From JANOYC01 sp031428675 (lineage in GTDB: Bacteria; Actinomycetota; Actinomycetes; Actinomycetales; Microbacteriaceae): a DNA stretch of 25,166 nt. The notes beneath the pieces were generated by a model that did not search any database, had not been told where the DNA came from, and was given only the letters and a program-made list of their open reading frames with translations. Where the stretch lies: contig JANOYC010000036.1 of NCBI GenBank assembly GCA_031428675.1, positions 1 to 25,166 of the forward strand. Reading direction: 5' to 3'. The position numbers were made by a program, and so were the translations under genes. Shown here piece by piece: positions 1 through 5,973 of this stretch. The first letter of the stretch is position 1; each line of letters starts with the position of its first letter.

Positions 1-1
1 C

Positions 2-616
2 GGCAGTCTCATCTCTTTCGAGCGGCGCGAGGAGTTCTCGCACGTCGCCCTCGCCAACGTCACTGCCTTTCTCGGTGCAGAGCCAGCGAACTGGGGCATC
101 CATCTGGGCGATCTCGCAGTCGAGCTTCCGACGACGGTCGAACCGGGAACGGTCGACCGGGTCATCCTTGACATGCTCGCCCCGTGGGAGTGCATCGACG
201 CCGTCGCCGACGCACTCACCCCGGGCGGCGTGCTCGTGTGCTACATCGCAACCGTCACCCAGTTGTCGCGCGTCGCCGAGGCGATTCGAGCGACGGGGGA
301 GTTCACTGACCCCGACCCGACCGAGACAATGGTGCGCGGCTGGCACGTCGAAGGTCTCGCGGTGCGACCAGACCACCGGATGATCGGACACACCGGGTTC
401 CTCCTCACCGCCCGCCGCCTCGCGCCAGATACCGTACTGCCGGAACTGAAACGGCGCGCGTCGAAGAGCGACTTCAGCGATGCCGATGTGGACGCGTGGA
501 CGCCGGGCGCTGTCGGCGACCGCACCGCCTCGGCCAAACGTCTGCGCAAAACGGCGCGCGCAGCCCAAGCGTCGGCAACGGCGGCTCAAGCCGCGGCCGG
601 TGAAACGGTAGAGTGA
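2..616 (+). CDS. trmI: tRNA (adenine-58-N1)-methyltransferase, 3' part
   Basis: This is the C-terminal 204 residues of a class I SAM-dependent methyltransferase; the 5' end lies outside the window. The family makes N1-methyladenosine at position 58 of the tRNA T-loop. The visible part starts at the SAM-binding acidic strand (SLISFERREEF), then has the VDRVILDMLAPWE block, in which D-x-L/M-x-x-P-W is the family hallmark, then GGVLVCYIATVTQLSR, and the GLAVRPDHRMIGHTGFLL block near the end. These match my memory of actinobacterial TrmI (Rv2118c type). The last 40 residues are an Ala/Lys/Arg-rich tail that looks lineage-specific. In most actinobacteria the proteasome ATPase gene follows; here a peptidyl-prolyl isomerase does. 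A TAGAGT hexamer at 609-614, overlapping the stop, could be a -10 box for the next gene. Confidence 0.92.
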   Translation, partial: GSLISFERREEFSHVALANVTAFLGAEPANWGIHLGDLAVELPTTVEPGTVDRVILDMLAPWECIDAVADALTPGGVLVCYIATVTQLSRVAEAIRATGEFTDPDPTETMVRGWHVEGLAVRPDHRMIGHTGFLLTARRLAPDTVLPELKRRASKSDFSDADVDAWTPGAVGDRTASAKRLRKTARAAQASATAAQAAAGETVE

Positions 617-689
617 TCCGGTGTTCCGTGTGCGCGCAAGCGTCGCGCGCGAACTGCCAACTGCACTCGTCCAAATGAAGGTAGGCCCC

Positions 690-1715
690 GTGCGCAAGAT
701 CTCCGCGTTCGCCATCGCCATCGCGGTAGCGGCGCCGCTCGCTGGCTGCTCGTTCGACAACGACTCCGAGAATTGCACTCCGCTTTACCCGTCGGGCGAC
801 GCATCCGAACTCGTCGATGCGACGGGAGCGATCGGATCTCCCCCCACCGCCGACTTCCCGACGCCGCTGATCGCGCGGAACATCCAGTCGAGCATCGTCG
901 TGGCCGGGGCGCCGTCGACGGCGCCGGACAACGATAAAGACGACGATAAAGACGATGACGATGACGACGCCGGCCCGATCGACGAGGGCGACATCGTCGA
1001 TCTCCAGATCAGCCTCTACGTCGGCGAGACCGGCGAACTGCTGACGAAGTCGGACTACGACCCGAACAACCCGGTGCGCCGAGCCGTCGGCCAGGACGAC
1101 GACGTGATCGGCGCTCTCGCCGAGTGCGCGACCGTCGGCAGCCGCGTCGCCGGCGTGCTCACCGTCGCCGACGTCTACGGCAAAGACCGCCTCGACGCGA
1201 GCCTCGGCCTCAACAACGACGACACCCTCGTGATGCTCATCGACATCGAACGATCGTTCCCCGGACGAGCCGATGGCGCACCAATGCTGCCCGAATCCGG
1301 AATGCCCAGCGTCGTGCTCTCGCCCGACGGCATCCCGGGCATCACCATTCCGAAGGAATCGGCGCCCGACGAACTGCGCATTGCCCTGCTTCAAAAGGGC
1401 GAGGGCACGACGGTGAAGAAGGATGACCAGGTCGTTCTCAACTACACCGGGATGCTGTGGGACTCGGGCGAGATTTTCGACAGCAGCTGGGACCGGGGCG
1501 TTCCGGCGACCTTCCCGGCAACAAGTATTGGCGAGTCGAGCGACGGCAACGGTGTCGTGCCAGGCTTCGCGAAAGCTTTGGTCGGCGAAAAGGTCGGATC
1601 CCAGGTGCTCGTCGTGATCCCGCCGTCGGAGGGCTACCCCGAGGGTCAAGCTCCCGCGGCGATTCCCGACGGATCGACCATGGTCTTCGTCATCGACATC
1701 CTCGGCATCCAGTAG
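690..1715 (+). CDS. FKBP-type peptidyl-prolyl isomerase, lipoprotein
   Basis: Predicted membrane-anchored cis-trans prolyl isomerase of 341 residues. The start GTG 690 is chosen because AAGGTAGG lies 4 nt upstream and because it gives a compact lipoprotein signal: MRK, a hydrophobic stretch ISAFAIAIAVAAP, then the lipobox LAGC with Cys20. An acidic linker rich in Asp/Lys follows (about residues 75-98). Two FKBP-like domains are then visible. The N-terminal one (about 100-185) looks degenerate; the C-terminal one (about 245-341) carries VVLNYTGMLWDSGEIFDSSW, VVPGFAKALVGEKVGSQVLVVIPPSEGYPEG and a closing MVFVIDILGIQ, all typical FKBP blocks. The pafB start follows after 8 nt. Alternative starts are ATG 675 and GTG 621; the latter sits 6 nt after TAGAGT and could be leaderless, but would add 23 residues before the signal peptide. 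Confidence 0.88.
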   Translation: MRKISAFAIAIAVAAPLAGCSFDNDSENCTPLYPSGDASELVDATGAIGSPPTADFPTPLIARNIQSSIVVAGAPSTAPDNDKDDDKDDDDDDAGPIDEGDIVDLQISLYVGETGELLTKSDYDPNNPVRRAVGQDDDVIGALAECATVGSRVAGVLTVADVYGKDRLDASLGLNNDDTLVMLIDIERSFPGRADGAPMLPESGMPSVVLSPDGIPGITIPKESAPDELRIALLQKGEGTTVKKDDQVVLNYTGMLWDSGEIFDSSWDRGVPATFPATSIGESSDGNGVVPGFAKALVGEKVGSQVLVVIPPSEGYPEGQAPAAIPDGSTMVFVIDILGIQ

Positions 1716-1723
1716 CGGCGGTC

Positions 1724-2716
1724 ATGGCGTCATCGAGCGGTGCACCTCGGGTGCCGGTTGAGGAGCGCCTGTTCTCGCTCGTGCTCGCGCTGCTTGCGAC
1801 AGAAACCGGTCTCACCAAGGCCGAGATCCTGTCGACGGTGCAGGGGTACCGGCAGAAGTACACGATGTCGGGCGACAACTCGAACCTGGAACGCCAGTTC
1901 GAGCGCGACAAAGACGACATTCGCGAACTCGGCGTGCCACTCGAGGCGATCGCGCCGCTCGGCGAAGAGGGCAACAACCACAATCTGCGGTACCGCATTC
2001 CGCGCGGGCAATATGAGCTTCCCGACGACATCACCTTCACTCCGGAGGAAGCGACGCTCCTGAACCTCGCCGCAATGGTCTGGCGGGAGGGCTCGGTCTC
2101 CGCGGAGTCCCGCCGCGCGTTGCTCAAACTGCGTGCCCTCGGCGCCGGCGGCGGTGAGCCCGTGCTCGCCTACGCGCCACGGCTGCGGGCGCGCGACGAC
2201 GCCTTCGACCCGCTGCGCACCGCGCTCGACAAGCGCGTGCTGGTCGAGTTCTCCTACCTGAAGCCTGGTGAGACCATGGCCACCGCGCGGCGCGTCGCAC
2301 CTCTCGCTCTCGTGCAGCACCAAGGTCGTTGGCACCTGTATACGCACGAGCCGGCATCCGATTTTCACAAGACATTCCTGTTGCGTCGCATCGTGAGCGC
2401 CGTGAAGATCACGACAGTGCCGCACACCGCCGACGAACTCGACTACTCCGCCATCGCGCTGGGCGAACTCGACGAGCTGTGGGTCGCCAACACCGCGACC
2501 GTGCGTGTGCAACCGGGTTCGGATGCCGCAACCCGGCTGCTGAAACGACGCGGCACGAGCGCCGACGGCGACGATCTCGCGGTGCACTACACCGACCTCA
2601 ACATCCTCGCCGACGAACTCGCGGGCTTCGGCCCCGAAGCCGTCGTGCTCGCGCCTGCCGAGTTGCGCACCGCCGTTCACGCTCGGCTCGAAACGGTAGT
2701 GAACGATCATGGCTGA
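1724..2716 (+). CDS. pafB: WYL-domain transcriptional regulator PafB
   Basis: A 330-residue member of the PafB/PafC pair. The N-terminal helix-turn-helix lies at about residues 10-75 (VEERLFSLVLALLATETGLTK, then NLERQFERDKDDIRELGVPL), and a WYL domain at about 165-235 where the name-giving motif reads WHL. A C-terminal WCX-like part follows. Known biology: PafBC forms a heteromeric activator of the LexA-independent DNA-damage response in mycobacteria and relatives; it was named from its neighbourhood to pafA and does not act in pupylation itself. The frame is open far upstream through the FKBP gene, but ATG 1724 is the first start after that gene's stop and family similarity begins shortly after it. 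The 3' end overlaps pafC by 8 nt, consistent with translational coupling. Confidence 0.92.
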   Translation: MASSSGAPRVPVEERLFSLVLALLATETGLTKAEILSTVQGYRQKYTMSGDNSNLERQFERDKDDIRELGVPLEAIAPLGEEGNNHNLRYRIPRGQYELPDDITFTPEEATLLNLAAMVWREGSVSAESRRALLKLRALGAGGGEPVLAYAPRLRARDDAFDPLRTALDKRVLVEFSYLKPGETMATARRVAPLALVQHQGRWHLYTHEPASDFHKTFLLRRIVSAVKITTVPHTADELDYSAIALGELDELWVANTATVRVQPGSDAATRLLKRRGTSADGDDLAVHYTDLNILADELAGFGPEAVVLAPAELRTAVHARLETVVNDHG

Positions 2717-3710
2717 GCGACGGAAGCCGGCCGGGGCTCAAGACAAGCTGGCATTTCTGCTCGCGCTCGTTCCGTATCTGATCGATAGAGATCGGGTGAG
2801 CGTTGCCGAAGCCGCGCGCCACTTCGGAGTGCCCGAAGCTCAGATCCGCGACGCGGTCACGCTCATCGCGGTGTCGGGTATACCGGGGGAGACGCACCAG
2901 TACCAACCCGATGACCTCTTCGACATCGCGTGGGACGCCCTCGAGGAACGCGACGAGATCGTGCTCACCCACCTGGTGGCGATCGACGACTCACCGCGAT
3001 TCTCTGCGCGCGAGGCCGCCGCGCTCATCGCCGGGCTGCAGTATTTATCGTCTCTGCCGGAGAACGCCAACCGCGAAGCGATCTCGTCGCTGCAAGCGAA
3101 GTTGTCGCGCGGCTCGTCTGCGTCTCCCACCCGCGTTGCCGTCGGAGCGACGGACGTCGACGAAACCGTCACACTGATCAGCACCGCCATCACATCGGGC
3201 CGCCAGCTCGAGTTCGACTACGTGGGCGCAGACGGCGAGTCCGAGCGACGCAGTGTCGATCCGCTCCGCGTCGAATCTCTCGATGCCGACTGGTACCTCC
3301 GCGCGTTCTGCCACTTGCGCGCCGCGGTGCGCACGTTTCGGATCGACCGGATCTCGCATCCGATCGTCACGAACGAGGCAATCACGTTCACGACCGACGA
3401 CGTCACGCTTCCCGACACTCTGTTCGACGGATCGTCCGCCACCATCGTCGTCACAATCGACGTGACTCCCTCGGCCGCGCCGCTACTCGCGGAATACCTG
3501 CCCGAGGCGGTGGGGTCTGCCTCGACCGGCACGCTCGTGCAGGGGATGACCCGGGTCACCATGCGCGTGCCGCACTACCACGGGCTCAAGCGTCTCATCG
3601 CCGGGATGGCGGGTACTGCGCGCGTGGTCGCTCCCGAAGACGCGAAACGCGCGGTCGCCGACTGGGCGGCCGCCGGGGCCGCGCGCTACAGCGCGGAGCG
3701 GTTAAGATGA
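2709..3710 (+). CDS. pafC: WYL-domain transcriptional regulator PafC
   Basis: A 333-residue partner of PafB. Residues 10-55 hold the helix-turn-helix (KLAFLLALVPYLIDRDRVSV, AARHFGVPEAQIRDAVTLI). The WYL domain is at about 150-225 with an intact WYL in the segment ESLDADWYLRAFCHL, followed by the Arg-containing AVRTFRIDRI. The C-terminal 80 residues resemble the WCX extension. The start ATG 2709 lies inside the last codons of pafB (8-nt overlap), so the two products are probably made together in equal amounts. The sensing part of PafBC is thought to respond through the WYL domains to a nucleic-acid signal; that is family knowledge, not something seen here. tatA follows after 38 nt. Confidence 0.92.
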   Translation: MAERRKPAGAQDKLAFLLALVPYLIDRDRVSVAEAARHFGVPEAQIRDAVTLIAVSGIPGETHQYQPDDLFDIAWDALEERDEIVLTHLVAIDDSPRFSAREAAALIAGLQYLSSLPENANREAISSLQAKLSRGSSASPTRVAVGATDVDETVTLISTAITSGRQLEFDYVGADGESERRSVDPLRVESLDADWYLRAFCHLRAAVRTFRIDRISHPIVTNEAITFTTDDVTLPDTLFDGSSATIVVTIDVTPSAAPLLAEYLPEAVGSASTGTLVQGMTRVTMRVPHYHGLKRLIAGMAGTARVVAPEDAKRAVADWAAAGAARYSAERLR

Positions 3711-3748
3711 ACTGACCCCGAACGCAGCAACGATAAGGATCTCGAACA

Positions 3749-4015
3749 ATGCTTGGAAATCTCAGCGGTTGGCACCTCCTTATCCTGCTCGCGGTCATCC
3801 TGCTGTTGTTCGGCGCACCAAAACTCCCTGGACTGGCTCGCAGCCTCGGCCAGTCGATGCGTATATTCCGCAGCGAGGTTCGCACCATGAAGAGCGAGTC
3901 GGAGTCCGACAGCGCAACCGGCACCGACGCCCCGGCCAGTTCCGCCAAGTCCCCGGATGCGCCTGCCAGCAAGCCGTCGGGAGACGCTCGCGACTCCACG
4001 ACTCCCACGCCGTAA
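3749..4015 (+). CDS. tatA: Sec-independent translocase subunit TatA
   Basis: An 88-residue TatA/E protein. It has one N-terminal membrane helix (WHLLILLAVILLLF, about residues 8-21), the FGAPKLPGLARSLGQS hinge plus amphipathic helix that defines the family, and a short polar Ser/Asp/Pro-rich tail. TatA oligomerises to form the pore through which folded twin-arginine proteins cross the membrane. An AAGGA stretch about 9 nt before ATG 3749 is a fair ribosome-binding site. The tail is rich in low-complexity residues (SESDSATGTDAPASSAK), common in actinobacterial TatA. tatC starts 14 nt after the stop. No tatB is present, which is normal for this local cluster. Confidence 0.95.
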   Translation: MLGNLSGWHLLILLAVILLLFGAPKLPGLARSLGQSMRIFRSEVRTMKSESESDSATGTDAPASSAKSPDAPASKPSGDARDSTTPTP

Positions 4016-4029
4016 CTCCGCACCGCCTC

Positions 4030-4803
4030 ATGGCGACAACGTCGCGACGCAACCCCGAAGCACGGATGTCGCTGGCCGCACATCTCGTCGAGTTGCGCAA
4101 GCGCCTGGTGATTTCCGCGATCGCCATCGCCGTCGGGTCGATCGGCGGGTGGTTCGTTTTTCCCTTCGTGCTTGCTGCCCTGAATGCGCCCGTGCAAGAC
4201 ATCGTGTCGGCGACGGGCGTTGACGCATCCATCGCCTTTTTCACGGTGACCGAGGCGTTCGACCTGCGACTGCAGATCGCGGTGACGGCCGGGATCATTC
4301 TGGCGTCGCCGGTGTGGCTGTATCAGCTGTGGGCATTCCTCGTGCCGGGGCTCGTGCGGCGCGAGAAGCAGTACGCGCTCGGGTTCATCGCCACCGCCGT
4401 GCCACTGTTTTTTGCAGGGTGTGCGGCGGGGTACCTCGTGTTGCCGCACATCGTGGAGCTCATGCTCGGGTTCGTGGCCGAGGGGTCGTCGATCCCGCTC
4501 GGGGCGAAGGGGTATTACGACTTCATGCTGAAGTTGCTGTTGGCGACCGGAATCGCGTTCGTGCTCCCCGTGTTTCTGGTGCTGCTGAATTTCGTGGGTG
4601 TGCTCAGTGCGGCCGCGATTCTGAAGGGCTGGCGGGTCGCGATCTTGCTGATTTGCGTGTTCACCGCGATCGCGACGCCCGCGGCGGATGTCATTTCGAT
4701 GTTCCTCCTCGCCATTCCGATGGTGTTCCTGTACTTCGCTGCGGCGGGCATCGCGTGGCTGCACGATCGCCGCGCCGCCCGCCGCCTCGCCTCCGTCGAG
4801 TGA
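4030..4803 (+). CDS. tatC: Sec-independent translocase subunit TatC
   Basis: A 257-residue integral membrane protein with six predicted helices; it recognises the twin-arginine signal peptide. The N-terminal MSLAAHLVELRKRL motif is the family signature (usual form HLxELRxRL). VTEAFDLRLQIAVTAGIILASPVWLYQLWAFLVPGL and KQYALGFIATAVPLFFAG are typical, as is FCxTAIATPAADVISMFLLAIPM near the end. ATG 4030 is used as start; ATG 4066, directly before SLAAHL, is the alternative, and neither has a clear Shine-Dalgarno sequence. The last codons (S-V-E-stop) lie inside the left arm of a palindromic repeat, so the natural 3' end of the gene appears to be set by that element. Confidence 0.94.
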   Translation: MATTSRRNPEARMSLAAHLVELRKRLVISAIAIAVGSIGGWFVFPFVLAALNAPVQDIVSATGVDASIAFFTVTEAFDLRLQIAVTAGIILASPVWLYQLWAFLVPGLVRREKQYALGFIATAVPLFFAGCAAGYLVLPHIVELMLGFVAEGSSIPLGAKGYYDFMLKLLLATGIAFVLPVFLVLLNFVGVLSAAAILKGWRVAILLICVFTAIATPAADVISMFLLAIPMVFLYFAAAGIAWLHDRRAARRLASVE

Positions 4804-4860
4804 GCACTTTCTGCTCTTATTCCGGCGGTTTGAGAGCAGAAACTGCTCACTCGACGGAGG
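4790..4860 (+). repeat. Palindromic element, family A, copy 1
   Basis: The core is 55 bp: left arm 4798-4816 (GAGTGAGCACTTTCTGCTC), loop 4817-4833, right arm 4834-4852. The arms pair with a single mismatch. In this copy the pairing continues outward for another 8 bp (CCTCCGTC with GACGGAGG), giving 27-bp arms. The left arm contains the last codons and TGA stop of tatC. It could act as a terminator hairpin for the tat operon, but no T tract follows. Two more copies with the same 19-17-19 layout lie at 5894-5948 and 19635-19689. Confidence 0.93.
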
Positions 4861-4919
4861 AGGGGCGGGGGCTGTGGAGAGTGTCGGTGCACGACGCCCG
4901 CTGACGCGACCATGGACGC

Positions 4920-5918
4920 ATGCGTCGACCCACCGCCCTGCCCCCCGAACTCACCCGCGAGTCCTTCGCGATCATCCATGGCGCCGCCATCGGAGTGAAG
5001 CCCGGCCGCCTACGCACCAGTGACTTGCGGCGGCCGTACCGCGGCGTCCGCTCGACTGACGCCGAGTTGCCCGAGATGGCACCGGATGACCCGGGCTGGG
5101 TAGCCGCAGCAATCGAACGCAACCGACAGCGAATTCTCGATTACGCGCCTCGGCTCGAGCCTGGACAGTTCTTCAGCCACACCAGCGCTGCGATCCTCTG
5201 GGGACTGCCGCTTCCGCTGCCGCTCGTCCTTGAGAAACGGGTGCACGTCTCGACGTATCTTCCGGCGCAATCGCCTCGTGCGGTCGGTGTAATCGGTCAC
5301 CGCCTCGGCAAAGAGGCACCGCTTGCCATGCAGGGCGCAGTCGAATTGACCGATCCGATCGGCACGCTGTGCCTACTCGCTGTGCGGCTCCCGGTCGCCG
5401 ACATCGTTGCGATCGGCGATCACCTCCTTTTCGTGCACGATCCCGCGCTTGACCTCGACGAACTGGTCGAGCGCACCCGTCAGTGGCGTCGTCGTCCGGG
5501 CGCGGCGACGCTACGACTCGCGATGCCCCGGGTGCGCGAGGGGGTGCGGTCCCCTCGAGAAACGCTGTTGCGGCTCGCGTTGGTCGACGCCGGGTTTCCG
5601 GAGCCGCTCGTGAACGTGCATATCTATGACTCTCGCGGGCGGTTCGTGGGGGAGGGCGACCTCGTCTATGAGCAGGAGAAGATCGTGTTTGAGTATGAGG
5701 GGGATCATCACCGCACTGATCGGGATCAATTTCAGAAGGACATCCAACGGCGTGAACGCTTCGAGAACGCGGGGTACCGCGTATTCCGTGTGGTCGCCAA
5801 TGACTTGGGCGCTGGCCGCGCCGACTTCCTCAACCGCGTGCACGCCCTCTTCCGCGCCCGCTCCCGCACCTCCACCTCCGGCGCACCTCCGGCGAGTGAG
5901 CAGTTTCTGCGCGAATAG
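4920..5918 (+). CDS. DUF559 (Vsr-like) nuclease-domain protein with AbiEi-like N-terminus
   Basis: A 332-residue protein. The N-terminal 170 residues resemble the AbiEi-type winged-helix region found in actinobacterial DUF559 proteins (GRLRTSDLRRPYRGVRS, then FFSHTSAAILWGLPLP). The C-terminal part (about 205-315) has the layout of a Vsr/PD-(D/E)XK nuclease: Glu214 in SPRETLLRLAL, Asp247 in GEGDLVY, then Glu258-Tyr-Glu260, followed by DHHRTDRDQFQKDIQRRERF and a C-terminal YRVFRVVANDL strand. The candidate catalytic residues are present, so it looks active. Function in the cell is unknown. It sits between tatC and helY, which are neighbours in related genomes, and is bracketed by two palindromic elements; its last seven residues and stop are encoded by the second one. 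There is no convincing ribosome-binding site or promoter. Confidence 0.85.
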   Translation: MRRPTALPPELTRESFAIIHGAAIGVKPGRLRTSDLRRPYRGVRSTDAELPEMAPDDPGWVAAAIERNRQRILDYAPRLEPGQFFSHTSAAILWGLPLPLPLVLEKRVHVSTYLPAQSPRAVGVIGHRLGKEAPLAMQGAVELTDPIGTLCLLAVRLPVADIVAIGDHLLFVHDPALDLDELVERTRQWRRRPGAATLRLAMPRVREGVRSPRETLLRLALVDAGFPEPLVNVHIYDSRGRFVGEGDLVYEQEKIVFEYEGDHHRTDRDQFQKDIQRRERFENAGYRVFRVVANDLGAGRADFLNRVHALFRARSRTSTSGAPPASEQFLRE

Positions 5919-5948
5919 CCCGGGAATACGAGCAGAAAGTGCTCACTC
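5894..5948 (+). repeat. Palindromic element, family A, copy 2
   Basis: Left arm 5894-5912 (GAGTGAGCAGTTTCTGCGC), loop 5913-5929, right arm 5930-5948 (GAGCAGAAAGTGCTCACTC). It has the same 19-17-19 layout as the copies at 4798 and 19635. The left arm encodes the C-terminal SEQFLRE of the DUF559 protein, whose TAG stop lies in the loop. Judged by the loop (CCGGGAATA), it points the opposite way to copy 1, so the two copies flank the nuclease gene as an inverted pair. The flanking CGACGGGAGGAAG runs into the upstream region of helY and may supply its ribosome-binding site. Confidence 0.92.
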
Positions 5949-5973
5949 GACGGGAGGAAGTAGGCTCGGGGTG

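Noticed and set aside
4920..5918. DUF559 gene as an AbiE toxin-antitoxin antitoxin
   Set aside because: The N-terminus resembles AbiEi, but no AbiEii nucleotidyltransferase gene is adjacent and the C-terminal half is a nuclease domain.
1457..5973. N-terminally extended versions of pafB (from 1457), tatC (from 3769) and helY (from 5626)
   Set aside because: The extra parts overlap the previous gene in another frame and show no family similarity; the helY extension would also read through palindrome copy 2.
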